A stretch of DNA of 40,415 bases from an uncultured bacterium (GCA_949298795.1 CASFXV010000020.1:1-40415), one strand, 5' to 3'. Shown: positions 21,984-30,184, counted from the stretch's first letter. The notes: generated from the sequence alone by a model not told the origin. Made by a program: numbers and translations.

Positions 21984-22829
21984 ATGTCTTTACCTAGTAG
22001 AATTACCGAACGCTTAAATAAAAAAATGCGCGTTTTTCAAGATGTATTGCAAAAAGCAAAGGATGCCGACAGAAATGAAAGCGACACAGTTTCTATCATT
22101 ATGGATATGTTGGCAGATTTGTTCGGTTATGATAAATATATGGAAATCACCAGCGAGCTGGCCATTCGGGGTACTTTTTGTGATTTGGGAATCAAAATTG
22201 ACGGGAAATTCCAGTATTTAATTGAATGTAAATCCGTTGGCACAGAACTCAAGGAAAACCATTTAAAACAAGCGGCCGACTATGGCGCCAACTCCGGCAT
22301 TCCGTGGATTATTCTTACAAACGGCATTGAATGGCAAGTTCATAAAATCCGCTTTGAACAGCCCATCAGCCACGATTTAGTGTGTGAATTTAACATTTTG
22401 GAATTAAACCCCCGCAAAGAAGAAGACCAAGAAAAACTTTTCCTTTTATGCAAAGAAGGCCTTTCCAAGGACTCTCGCGAAGATTACTACGAAAAAATGC
22501 AATGCTTAAACCGTTTTGTCATTGGCGGATTTATTCTGTCAGAGCCGGTAATTAATGTTATTCGGAGGGAATTGCGCAAATTTGCAGAAGGATTAAAAGT
22601 GGATAATGAAGAAATAGAAAAAATTATTCGCCAAGAAGTACTTAAACGGGAAATTTTAGAAGGAGATGACGCTTCTAAGACCCAGGCCAAAATTCGCCGT
22701 TTTTACAAAAAACAGTTAAAAGAAAAAGAAAATACTTGCGCGGAAAGAACTCTCCAGAATGTTGAATCAACTCCACAAAATGATTCTCAAATAATATCCA
22801 CTGCAGCCTATGTTCCAGAGGATAAATAA
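21984..22829 (+). CDS. Stand-alone HsdR N-terminal-type nuclease-like protein
   Basis: A 281-residue protein in the immunity region. Residues 30-130 match the type I restriction HsdR N-terminal/DUF4268-like PD-(D/E)XK fold: NESDTVSIIMDMLADLFGYD, then Asp67 in FCDLGIK, Glu81-x-Lys83 in LIECKS, and HLKQAADYG. There is no helicase motor, so it is not a complete HsdR. The C-terminal ~120 residues are helical and charged. It follows the repressor gene with a GGAG ribosome binding site, so it is expressed in the lysogen. Such proteins are common next to phage repressors and may act in superinfection immunity, but this is inference. Confidence 0.82.
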   Translation: MSLPSRITERLNKKMRVFQDVLQKAKDADRNESDTVSIIMDMLADLFGYDKYMEITSELAIRGTFCDLGIKIDGKFQYLIECKSVGTELKENHLKQAADYGANSGIPWIILTNGIEWQVHKIRFEQPISHDLVCEFNILELNPRKEEDQEKLFLLCKEGLSKDSREDYYEKMQCLNRFVIGGFILSEPVINVIRRELRKFAEGLKVDNEEIEKIIRQEVLKREILEGDDASKTQAKIRRFYKKQLKEKENTCAERTLQNVESTPQNDSQIISTAAYVPEDK

Positions 22830-22831
22830 AG

Positions 22832-23182
22832 ATGAAAAAGGTTTTTTTGTTATCTTTTGTCGCAGGAATTCTTTGCGGTTGCACCGCCGGTATTAACCAC
22901 AATGTGGCACAGATAAACGGACAGAACTATCTTATAGAAACTAAAATTAATAATTTTTTGGGACTGTCCCAGTGGAGCAGTCCCAGCACCCTCACACCGC
23001 TGGAAGTACAAAATGCCACTATGCCGAAGAATTATACCCCCAGCACCGCGCGGGCCGAACTAGCCAAAATTGCCGATGAATGCAATATCCAGTCCATTAA
23101 GGCCCAATCCCGGCCCAATTACAAAAAGATGTACAAGTGCATCGTGGACAAACTGTCCGAGTTAGAACAAAACGCAAATTAA
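22832..23182 (+). CDS. Prophage-encoded lipoprotein
   Basis: A 116-residue protein with a lipoprotein signal peptide: MKKVFLLSFVAGILCGC, lipobox L-C-G-C with the lipidated cysteine at residue 17. The mature part has two further cysteines (ADECNIQ and YKCIVDK) that could pair. It starts two bases after the HsdR-N-type gene stop and runs up to the integrase gene, so it belongs to the lysogenic transcript. Lysogen-expressed small lipoproteins often block adsorption or DNA entry of related phages (Llp, Cor-like), which is a reasonable but unproven role here. No named family is recognised. Confidence 0.85.
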   Translation: MKKVFLLSFVAGILCGCTAGINHNVAQINGQNYLIETKINNFLGLSQWSSPSTLTPLEVQNATMPKNYTPSTARAELAKIADECNIQSIKAQSRPNYKKMYKCIVDKLSELEQNAN

Positions 23183-23200
23183 TTAAAAGCACAAATCCCA

Positions 23201-24298
23201 ATGCCCAAACTTCCTTCTGTCTATAAGCGCGCCGGATCCCCGGTATATTGGGGTTCTGTTATGGTTAACGGCAAGCGCAAACAGTACGCCTTGTGTGAAA
23301 ACAAGGCGGCGGCCCAGCGCATGCTGGCAGACATCAAGGCGGAAAGCAAATCCCGCTCTAAATACGGCACCAGCACCTGGGAGGCATTTAAACAGCGGTA
23401 TTTGGACTGGGCACAGGTAAACAAATCGTCCCAAACAGCCTATCGTGACAAATTGGCCTTCGCTTATTTGGAAAAATTCCGCCCAATTAAAACCCTGGAC
23501 GAAATTGACCTGCCTTTCGTGGAAGATTTTAAAATTTGGCTCAAAAAAACCTCCGAAAATTTGGCCGCTAAATATAACCCCAAAAAAGATAAGCGCCCTG
23601 TTGGGCTCATAGGAAACGAAGCCATCAACCGAATTTTGCAAAGTTTAAAGGTAATATTGCGCAAAGGGGCAGAGTGGGATTTGTTGCCGGAACTTAAATT
23701 AGCACGTATTCAAAAATTCAAAACCCCCCGCGGGCGCGTGGACTTTTTTACTCCGCAAGAAGTGCGTGCTTTGCTTAATTTAGCGGGCGATAAAGCCAAG
23801 GAACACGGCGGTTACTGCCCATACAAAACGGCCACTCTGCTAGGCACCCGGGCAGGTCTTCGCCGCGGGGAAATGATACACTTGGACTGGAACGATATAG
23901 ATTTCAACCGCAAAATCTTAACCGTACAACCCAAACACGGCTGGACCCCCAAAACCAACGAATGCCGAGACATCCCCCTCTCGGCGGATTTGCTTTCCTA
24001 TCTTCGGGTTTTGCCGCACTCCCCAAAATGCAAACGTGTCATGTATGATTATTATGGGGACCCCTTAACCCTGGAAGGGCTTTCCGTCAAATTTGCGAAA
24101 TTTGTAAAAAAAGCCGGGCTTCAAGGCGGCCTACATAAGTTGCGGCATACATACGCCAGCCATTTGGTGCAAGCAGGGGTAGACTTATACACTGTTTCCA
24201 AACTGTTGGGGCACAGCAGCATAAAAACTACCGAAATTTACGCCCACTTATCCCCCGTCACCCTGGCTGGCGCGGTGGAAAAGTTACCCAAAGTGTAG
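23201..24298 (+). CDS. int: Tyrosine-family site-specific integrase
   Basis: A 365-residue integrase. Residues 1-45 form an arm-binding-type beta domain, 55-175 the SAM-like core-binding domain (WEAFKQRYLDWAQ), and the catalytic domain follows. Active-site residues visible are Arg221 (GLRRGE), His312 and Arg315 (HKLRH), His338 (LLGHSS) and Tyr347 (TEIYAH). It would integrate and, with an excisionase, excise the prophage. It is the last prophage gene on the right, ending 135 bases before a tRNA-like 3' end taken to be attR. Confidence 0.97.
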   Translation: MPKLPSVYKRAGSPVYWGSVMVNGKRKQYALCENKAAAQRMLADIKAESKSRSKYGTSTWEAFKQRYLDWAQVNKSSQTAYRDKLAFAYLEKFRPIKTLDEIDLPFVEDFKIWLKKTSENLAAKYNPKKDKRPVGLIGNEAINRILQSLKVILRKGAEWDLLPELKLARIQKFKTPRGRVDFFTPQEVRALLNLAGDKAKEHGGYCPYKTATLLGTRAGLRRGEMIHLDWNDIDFNRKILTVQPKHGWTPKTNECRDIPLSADLLSYLRVLPHSPKCKRVMYDYYGDPLTLEGLSVKFAKFVKKAGLQGGLHKLRHTYASHLVQAGVDLYTVSKLLGHSSIKTTEIYAHLSPVTLAGAVEKLPKV

Positions 24299-24432
24299 TA
24301 AAAATTGTAGTAAAATTTTTTTAAAATATAGGGTACTTAAAGGGGTTGAACAGGAACCTTAAAAGAACCAATATAGACGGAACAAGAACTATATTTTAGG
24401 CGTTCCTATACAAAATATCAGATATTGTTATG
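24299..24432. other. Phage arm of the attachment site
   Basis: Between the integrase stop and the tRNA-like fragment lie AT-rich bases with repeated GAAC-containing motifs (AGGAACC, AAGAACCAATAT, AAGAACTATAT) that could be arm-type integrase binding sites, and a perfect AATATC-A-GATATT palindrome (24414-24426). No gene is seen. Confidence 0.45.
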
Positions 24433-24447
24433 GTCCTGGTGGGCGCA
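24433..24447 (+). other. Probable attR core: 3' end of a tRNA gene
   Basis: GTCCTGGTGGGCGCA has the layout of the last 15 bases of a tRNA: end of T-loop (GT), 3' T-stem (CCTGG), 3' acceptor strand (TGGGCGC) and discriminator A. The implied 5' acceptor strand GCGCCCA is close to that of bacterial tRNA-Arg (GCGCCC..). No tRNA body is present upstream, as expected if the phage entered the tRNA 3' end and the rebuilt gene lies at the other prophage end, outside this window. Confidence 0.55.
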
Positions 24448-24453
24448 GTATTT

Positions 24454-24480
24454 AAAACCCGCGTTTCGGCGCGGGTTTTT
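24454..24480 (+). terminator. Intrinsic terminator after the tRNA-like fragment
   Basis: AAAACCCGCG (24454-24463) pairs perfectly with CGCGGGTTTT (24470-24479) around a 6-base loop, followed by T. It is placed seven bases after the tRNA-like 3' end and was probably the terminator of that tRNA before phage integration. The stem can also terminate minus-strand transcription. Confidence 0.9.
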
Positions 24481-24546
24481 GCGTAAAAGCGTGCCAACCG
24501 CTTGCTGTTTATAGGCACAAAAACACCACATAATAGGCCTAAAGAC
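24473..24546 (+). repeat. Direct repeat, copy 1 (74 bases)
   Basis: This stretch, from GGGTTTTTGCGTAAAAGC to GGCCTAAAGAC, recurs at 25442-25516 with one substitution (C to T) and one extra A in a run. Each copy lies 30-40 bases before a paralogous secreted-protein gene, so the pair marks a tandem duplication of gene plus upstream region. Confidence 0.95.
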
Positions 24547-24584
24547 CCATGCCGTTTCAGTAAAGAGTTGTTAGAATAAAATTT

Positions 24585-25304
24585 ATGAAACGTCTTTTAT
24601 TTATTTGCACTGTATTTATATGTTCTTGTTTCTGTACCCAGCCGGTGCAGGCGCAGGCTTCCATTAAAAAGTGGATTAAAACGGTATGCCAGCGGTGTAA
24701 AAAAGAAACACCGGCGGCCCATACCAATTTTCAATCTTTATTAGTCCGCCGGGCCTATACCGCACGCGTAAAAAATATTCCCGTTTACACAATCCCGGTC
24801 CCGCTGGAAGTAAAAAATCCCGCGCGCCCGCTTAAGCTTTCTTCCTTAGAAAACGCCACCGCATATTATGCTTATGTACGAAATTTACCTTCTTTTCCGC
24901 TGCTGGCACAAGAAACAGAAATCTACCGCGGCATGACCTTGGACTCCAGCGGCCAGGAACTGCGCCATATTTTTAAACACGGGCTGGAGTTATCCAAAAC
25001 CCACGCCCTGAATTTTGCCGCTTACGACGGACGCCACTACCCGTCAGACCAAAAAGCCATTTTTGCCACGTCCCGCTTAAAAACAGCGGTTACTTTAGCT
25101 TTAGACGATACCCGCTTTGACAAGTATCTGCCGGTCATTATTCACTTAAAACGGATAAACGATGAACGGCTGGTATCCATTCCGCATGATGTCCCCCCGC
25201 ATTGGATACAGCGCGTAAGCGCTCTTTTAACCATAAACGGGGAAATGGTGTGGGGAGAAATACGCCTTAACGCGGATGATTCCTTCCTGTTCTTGCCTTA
25301 CTGA
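24585..25304 (+). CDS. Secreted protein, ART-like motif layout, paralogue A
   Basis: A 239-residue protein with a signal peptide (residues 1-24, ending PVQAQ). The conserved C-terminal domain (residues 85-239) has EIYRGM (Arg115), a helix ELRHIFKHGLELSKTH, KAIFATS (158-163), PVIIHLKR, SIPHDVP and a last-but-one strand with WGEIRL (Glu225). The order Arg on a first strand, ATS-type strand, then Glu near the end recalls ADP-ribosyltransferase folds, but similarity is faint. It is followed by a close paralogue. A TAGAAT hexamer lies 7 bases before the ATG and there is no Shine-Dalgarno. Confidence 0.85.
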   Translation: MKRLLFICTVFICSCFCTQPVQAQASIKKWIKTVCQRCKKETPAAHTNFQSLLVRRAYTARVKNIPVYTIPVPLEVKNPARPLKLSSLENATAYYAYVRNLPSFPLLAQETEIYRGMTLDSSGQELRHIFKHGLELSKTHALNFAAYDGRHYPSDQKAIFATSRLKTAVTLALDDTRFDKYLPVIIHLKRINDERLVSIPHDVPPHWIQRVSALLTINGEMVWGEIRLNADDSFLFLPY

Positions 25305-25548
25305 ATTTTTGCTAAATAATATTTTTTCAACTCTTTTAATGTATTGTTGAAGCAAAAAATTCTGCCGTATCCAAAGGCTAGGCAAGCAGGAAAAAGCGCA
25401 TCTAACAACTGTCGCACCAGCCTCCCGTTATCAGGCGTACTGGGTTTTTGCGTAAAAGCGTGCCAACCGCTTGCTGTTTATAGGTACAAAAAACACCACA
25501 TAATAGGCCTAAAGACTCAGGCATTTAACCCAAACAAAATATACAATA
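25305..25548. other. Intergenic region with second repeat copy
   Basis: About 240 bases between the two paralogues. The last third holds the second copy of the direct repeat; the first part (25305-25441) shows no gene, terminator or clear promoter. Confidence 0.6.
25442..25516 (+). repeat. Direct repeat, copy 2 (75 bases)
   Basis: Second copy of the 74-base element at 24473-24546, differing by one substitution and one inserted A. The terminator stem upstream of copy 1 is not duplicated here; only its last eight bases are. The high identity, compared with the strongly diverged proteins downstream, suggests selection or gene conversion on the upstream region. Confidence 0.95.
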
Positions 25549-25554
25549 ATGAAT

Positions 25555-26259
25555 ATGAAGATTTTTCTTTCGTTCTTATGCATATTGTTGCTGATTGGCG
25601 GTGCCGCCCCGCGGGCGTACGCCCAGCCGCCTATTAAAAAAATATTTCAAACCATTGGGCAGCGCTTCAGCAAAAAACTAAATCCCATACCAGCACAAAT
25701 AAAAAAAGTTTTATCTCGCAAAACAAACAGTGCGGCAAAAAAATCCCCCTATATTTTCACCTCTTTAGAAGAGACCAGCGCTTATTACGCCCGCATGCGC
25801 CGTGTGCCGCCTTTTCCGCTTCCCCAACAGAAGGATGAACTTTACCGCGGCATGGCGTTAAACGCTTCCGGCCAGGAACTGCGCCATATTTTAAAAAATG
25901 GACTGGAGGTGTCCAAAACCCATTCCCTCAATTTCTCCGCTTATGACGGGAAGCAATACCCGGACTATCAAAAAGCCATCTATGCCACCCCGCAATTACC
26001 GCTTGCGCTTACCTTTGCGCTAAATGACGTGCGGTTTGACAAACACATTCCGGTTATTATTCATCTAAAACGGGTAAGCGACAACCGCATTACCTCCATT
26101 CCGCACGACGTCCCCGTCAGTTGGATACGCCGCGTCAGCGCCTTGTTAACCATTAACGGGTACACGCTGTGGGGAGAGATACGCCTTACCCAAGACGATA
26201 AATTTCTCTTTATTCCTTATCTCCCGCGCGCCGCGGCACAAGAAGAGCTTGGCAAATAA
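25555..26259 (+). CDS. Secreted protein, ART-like motif layout, paralogue B
   Basis: A 234-residue paralogue of the protein before it, with its own signal peptide (MKIFLSFLCILLLIGGAAPR, cleavage after AYAQ). The shared domain carries ELYRGMALN, KAIYATP, PVIIHLKR, SIPHDVP and LWGEIRL, so the Arg and Glu positions are kept while the Ser/Thr of the middle motif differ. The C-terminus is extended by PRAAAQEELGK. A TACAAT hexamer ends seven bases before this ATG; a second ATG two codons upstream (25549) is possible. Function unknown; a toxin or effector-like enzyme is one idea. Confidence 0.85.
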   Translation: MKIFLSFLCILLLIGGAAPRAYAQPPIKKIFQTIGQRFSKKLNPIPAQIKKVLSRKTNSAAKKSPYIFTSLEETSAYYARMRRVPPFPLPQQKDELYRGMALNASGQELRHILKNGLEVSKTHSLNFSAYDGKQYPDYQKAIYATPQLPLALTFALNDVRFDKHIPVIIHLKRVSDNRITSIPHDVPVSWIRRVSALLTINGYTLWGEIRLTQDDKFLFIPYLPRAAAQEELGK

Positions 26260-26283
26260 AATACTTCTTATTATACTGTTAGT

Positions 26284-26982
26284 ATGAAGAACAAAAAAAT
26301 ATTTTTATCCTTTTTTATTATCACTGCGGTCTGCACAATACCCGCAGACGGGTTGCTTTTTGCCCAAGCATACATTCCCCAACTGCCGGCCAACACGCAG
26401 GTAACCCAAACCATTACAATTAAAAACGTGGAACCGGAAACGGAATCCGACCCTGAGGAAGATTTTTCTGATGATGAAATGAGCGACGAGGAGTTTGAAA
26501 AAGAATTGGCTAAATACCTGGAAGTGTACGAAAAGCAGGAACAAGCCAAAAAACAAACCCAAGAAAAGGCCGTATCCAGCGAAGAAAACGCCCCCAAAAC
26601 AGCCGCTCCAAAAGCCAAGAAGCAAACCGTCACCCAGCCGGGTAAATTTGTACCCTTTTTCCAAGCGGGGGGCACGCAGTCTTCCAGTTCCGACCTGCTG
26701 CAAGGCCCCCAATTGGCTCCCCGTCCTTCCGGTTATGCCAAACCCTGGAAACGCCCCAGAAAGACCCCCGGGAGAAAACCCGGCGGTTCACCCGCATTCA
26801 AGCCGATTAATCCTCCGCCCAATGTACGGCCTGTTATGGTGCCCGGCGGCAATGCGGGGGCTAACCCCGGTTCAGACCCGCGCTTGTATATGCCCCCCAG
26901 CGGCATTAAACGCCCGGAACCTCCGCCGGCAAAAACACCGGCCGCGTCCCGCCATCCGCGGGGCCCCAAACCAGCTAAATAA
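26284..26982 (+). CDS. Secreted acidic and proline-rich protein
   Basis: A 232-residue protein with a signal peptide (residues 1-28, ending GLLFAQ). The mature part is low complexity: an acidic block (ETESDPEEDFSDDEMSDEEF), a Lys/Gln-rich helix and a long Pro/Gly/Lys-rich tail (residues 140-232). It is probably disordered and may bind surfaces or partners in the periplasm. It lies between two members of the ART-like family on the same strand. A perfect TATACT ends six bases before the ATG, suggesting a leaderless mRNA. No family recognised. Confidence 0.8.
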   Translation: MKNKKIFLSFFIITAVCTIPADGLLFAQAYIPQLPANTQVTQTITIKNVEPETESDPEEDFSDDEMSDEEFEKELAKYLEVYEKQEQAKKQTQEKAVSSEENAPKTAAPKAKKQTVTQPGKFVPFFQAGGTQSSSSDLLQGPQLAPRPSGYAKPWKRPRKTPGRKPGGSPAFKPINPPPNVRPVMVPGGNAGANPGSDPRLYMPPSGIKRPEPPPAKTPAASRHPRGPKPAK

Positions 26983-27051
26983 AGGGGATACACTTTAAAT
27001 ACACGGGACGGAAACAACACAAACACATAGAAACTTTTGTTTTCACACTTT

Positions 27052-27894
27052 ATGAAGCCAATTTACTACACGCATCATTCTCTTTTTGTCTGGCAGGTTA
27101 TACCAGTATGTGTATGTGCGGGGCTTCTTTTGCTTTTTCCGGCGTCCGCAAATGCGCAAAAGAATGTTTTAAAACAACTATTTAAAAAACCGACCGCCGC
27201 GCAGCAGGCGACGGTTCGGCGCTTTGCCCCCTCTGCGGTGGAAACCAAACGCATGCGGCAGGAACTGGCAAGGCAAAAACGGGCGGCGGGACATGCCAAA
27301 AAGCCTTCCTCCGCCAAAACCGCCGGGCTGACGGAACATGAAATCACCTCTCTAGCGCCACTTTTTCACGTGCCAAAACTGCAAAAAATCCCGCCGGTAA
27401 TAATAACGGATTTTTCAGATTATCTTCCCCCCGTTCAACTGCCCGCGCCGTATCCCCTTTCGCTTTACCCGGGGGATTTGGCCCGCGGCATGTTGCTTTT
27501 GCACCCTAAAGAAGACCTGCAAACCATTTTTTCCAAGGGATTGCTAACGGCCCGCAGCGCCGTGGACGGCTGGACGAAAAAGCGGCTTATTTTTATGACC
27601 AATGTTCCGCAAATTGCCCATATTTACACCTACCTGCAAGAACCTGGCGTACCCGTTATCGTGCACATCGCCGGATTTAAAGGCGAAAACAAACATATTT
27701 GGACAACCAGCCACGACATTCCCGCCAAAAACATCGTGCGCGTAAGCGCATACTTAAAAATAAACGGCAAAGAACGCTGGGGGCAAATTGTTCCTCAAAA
27801 AGACGGGTCCTTTGCCTTTTATCCGTACCAATTATCTTTCTCCCAAAAAGTAAAACTAAACTTGCTTAGGGCCTTGCAAAATCCCCAGAAATAA
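27052..27894 (+). CDS. Secreted protein, diverged member of the ART-like family (C)
   Basis: A 280-residue protein: N-terminal signal/anchor (WQVIPVCVCAGLLLLFPASANAQ), a basic linker, and a C-terminal domain related to paralogues A and B. The equivalents are DLARGMLLL (for YRGM), LIFMTNV (for IFATS), PVIVHIAGF, TSHDIPAKNIVRVSAYLKING and RWGQIVP. The Glu of WGEI is replaced by Gln. If that Glu is catalytic this member is inactive or different. The ATG at 27052 is preferred to an in-frame TTG at 27037. Confidence 0.8.
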   Translation: MKPIYYTHHSLFVWQVIPVCVCAGLLLLFPASANAQKNVLKQLFKKPTAAQQATVRRFAPSAVETKRMRQELARQKRAAGHAKKPSSAKTAGLTEHEITSLAPLFHVPKLQKIPPVIITDFSDYLPPVQLPAPYPLSLYPGDLARGMLLLHPKEDLQTIFSKGLLTARSAVDGWTKKRLIFMTNVPQIAHIYTYLQEPGVPVIVHIAGFKGENKHIWTTSHDIPAKNIVRVSAYLKINGKERWGQIVPQKDGSFAFYPYQLSFSQKVKLNLLRALQNPQK

Positions 27895-27909
27895 AACCCT
27901 TTGCCAATA

Positions 27910-27939
27910 AAAATCCCCGGGCTTACACCCGGGGATTTT
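27910..27939. terminator. Bidirectional terminator between convergent genes
   Basis: AAAATCCCCGGG (27910-27921) and CCCGGGGATTTT (27928-27939) form a perfect 12-base stem with a 6-base loop. It serves the secreted-protein gene on the left and the ankyrin gene on the right. A near-identical stem-loop is found at 40327-40346. Confidence 0.92.
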
Positions 27940-27952
27940 GTTTTAACAACAG

Positions 27953-28564
27953 TTATTTATTTAACGGTTTAAGCAGATAAAGAACCAACATCGCTTGGCG
28001 GTAATCCGTTTTTTCCTGGTCCGTCAGCTGGGGGTTTTCCTGCAAATATTCGGCTACGGTTTTACCCTGCGCGTCTTTGGCTTGGGTATCGGCCCCCGCG
28101 CGCAATAAAACAGCCAACACCTCTTTGTTGTTTTTTTGGGCAGCCAACATAAGCGGGGTTAGGCCTTTTTTGTCGGATAAATTGATTTGCGCCCCGGAAG
28201 TAATTAAAAACTCCGCCACCTGCGGGGAGTCATTCTGCTCCGCCGCCACAAAAAGCGGGGTCTGCCCGGCATTGTCGGCGGCGTTTACGTCCGCCCCTTC
28301 TTTTACTAATTTACCCAACAATTCCGGTTTTTTACTGTGAAGCACCGCATAAAAAAGCGCGGTACGGCCGGAATTGTCCTCTACATTTAAATCATTGGAG
28401 CGGGCAATTAATTTTTCCGTTTCCAAATCGTCCGCACCCTTTTCTATAGAGCGCATCAGCCGCGTGGCGCCGCGTTCATCACGCCGGTCCGCCCCAAAAC
28501 GCATCAGCATGCCCCCCGCTAAAATAATAATGATAATGAGTAAAGGTCCTATCAATTTCTTCAT
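27953..28564 (-). CDS. Membrane-anchored ankyrin-repeat protein
   Basis: A 203-residue protein with an N-terminal membrane helix (LIGPLLIIIIILAGGMLM) and four to five ankyrin repeats over residues 50-190, seen in repeated units such as DNSGRTALFYAVLHSKKPEL, DNAGQTPLFVAAEQND and DKKGLTPLMLAAQKNN. It probably sits in the inner membrane with the repeats on one side as a protein-binding scaffold. It is transcribed divergently from lysS, with GGGGGA as ribosome binding site. Confidence 0.9.
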   Translation of the reverse strand: MKKLIGPLLIIIIILAGGMLMRFGADRRDERGATRLMRSIEKGADDLETEKLIARSNDLNVEDNSGRTALFYAVLHSKKPELLGKLVKEGADVNAADNAGQTPLFVAAEQNDSPQVAEFLITSGAQINLSDKKGLTPLMLAAQKNNKEVLAVLLRAGADTQAKDAQGKTVAEYLQENPQLTDQEKTDYRQAMLVLYLLKPLNK

Positions 28565-28650
28565 AAATCCCCCGTTTGTAATTATTTTACCATTTCCGCC
28601 GCCGCTTATTAATTTGATAAAATAAAAGTAATATCATTTACGAGGTATTT

Positions 28651-30165
28651 ATGCCGGAAACGAAAGAGCACACCAAAGAACAGGGCAACGCCCTGCAAGA
28701 AATTATCGCCCAGCGTTACGCGGAAGTAAAGGAAATCCGCTCCTTGGGCGTGGAACCCTACCCTACCCGCTGCGAGAAAAAACACTCCTGCCTGGAAGCC
28801 AAAAATTCCCCCGAAGGGGCCGAAGTGGTAACCGCCGGGCGTATTATGCAGCTGCGCAGCATGGGAAAGGCCGCCTTTGCCCACTTGCGCGATTTTACGG
28901 GCCGCGTACAACTTTATGTAGCCAAAGACAACTTGGGCGACGAAGCCTACCAATTCTTTAAAAAACACGTAGCCGTGGGGGATTTTGTTTCCGTTACCGG
29001 GCATATGTTTGTAACCAAAACGGGTGAAAGCACCATTAAAGTGACCAAGCTTACCTTAATTTCCAAAGCCATACGCCCCATGCCGGAAAAATACCACGGC
29101 CTGCAAGACGTAGAGGTGCGCTTTCGCAAACGCCATTTGGACTTAATCGCCAATGAAGAAGTAAAAGATATTTTTATTAAACGCGCCAAAATTATTTCTT
29201 CCATACGCAAAACCTTGGATTCCAAAGGCTATTTGGAGGTGGAAACCCCCATTTTAAACCCGTCTTCCGGCGGGGCCATCGCACGGCCTTTTGAAACCTA
29301 TCACAACGCGCTGAAAATGCCGCTGTACCTGCGCATCGCGCTGGAGCTGCACCACAAACGTTTGATTATGGGCGGTATGGATAAGATTTACGAAATCGGG
29401 CATATGTTTCGCAACGAAGGCATAGACACCACCCATAACCCGGAATTTACCATGATGGAACTTTACCAAGCCTACGGGGACGTATACACCATGGCGGACT
29501 TGTTTGAAGAAATCCTGGGCAACGCCGCCAAAGCCATTGGGGCGGAAACGGTGCACTTCCGCGGGTACAACGTAGATTTGCGCCCGCCCTATAAACGCCT
29601 TTACATTCCGCAGGCCTGGCAGGAAAAATTCGGCCGTGATATCCACGAAGTGTTAGACGGGCGCAAATTCAACCGCGCCAAACTGGAAGAAGTAGCCAAA
29701 GAACAGGGCATTAAGTTCGGGCCGGACGATTCCGACGGTTCCATCTTTGACGAACTGTTTGAAGGCAAACTATTGGCCGATTACCATAACCCCGTTATCG
29801 CGCTGGATTATCCCACCGCCGTCAGCCCGTTCAGCAAAACCAAACCGGGCGACCCGGAAATTGTGGAACGCTTTGAAGTATTTGTAAACGGGCAGGAACT
29901 GGCCAACGCCTATACCGAGCTTAACGACCCGGCCGACCAGCTGCAGCGCCTGAAAGACCAAGCGGCCGAAAAAGCCGCCGCCAAAGGCGAAGATGCCGAA
30001 AACGCCGACATTTTAGACGCCGACTACATTGAAGCCATGGAAAACGGCATGCCCCCCACCGGCGGCATGGGCATTGGGATAGACCGTATTGTAATGATGT
30101 TAACCGGGCAAGACTCTATCCGCGAAATTATCTTATTCCCCACGCTTAAAAAGCTGGAAGAGTAA
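28651..30165 (+). CDS. lysS: Lysyl-tRNA synthetase, class II
   Basis: A 504-residue class II enzyme that charges tRNA-Lys with lysine. The N-terminal OB-fold domain (about 70-160) binds the anticodon; class II motif 1 is around FLEVETPIL-like YLEVETPIL, motif 2 is FRNEGIDTTHNPEFT (residues 253-267), and motif 3 is GGMGIGIDRIVMML (about 470-483). Length and order are normal. A short Ala/Glu-rich stretch (EKAAAKGEDAENAD) near 440 is slightly longer than in E. coli. The ATG has a GAGG ribosome binding site. Confidence 0.97.
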   Translation: MPETKEHTKEQGNALQEIIAQRYAEVKEIRSLGVEPYPTRCEKKHSCLEAKNSPEGAEVVTAGRIMQLRSMGKAAFAHLRDFTGRVQLYVAKDNLGDEAYQFFKKHVAVGDFVSVTGHMFVTKTGESTIKVTKLTLISKAIRPMPEKYHGLQDVEVRFRKRHLDLIANEEVKDIFIKRAKIISSIRKTLDSKGYLEVETPILNPSSGGAIARPFETYHNALKMPLYLRIALELHHKRLIMGGMDKIYEIGHMFRNEGIDTTHNPEFTMMELYQAYGDVYTMADLFEEILGNAAKAIGAETVHFRGYNVDLRPPYKRLYIPQAWQEKFGRDIHEVLDGRKFNRAKLEEVAKEQGIKFGPDDSDGSIFDELFEGKLLADYHNPVIALDYPTAVSPFSKTKPGDPEIVERFEVFVNGQELANAYTELNDPADQLQRLKDQAAEKAAAKGEDAENADILDADYIEAMENGMPPTGGMGIGIDRIVMMLTGQDSIREIILFPTLKKLEE

Positions 30166-30184
30166 GCTATTCCTCCATTAGTTT

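Noticed and set aside
24420..24450. A complete tRNA gene at the prophage border
   Set aside because: Only the last ~15 bases fit a tRNA; no anticodon or D-arm is present upstream on either strand.
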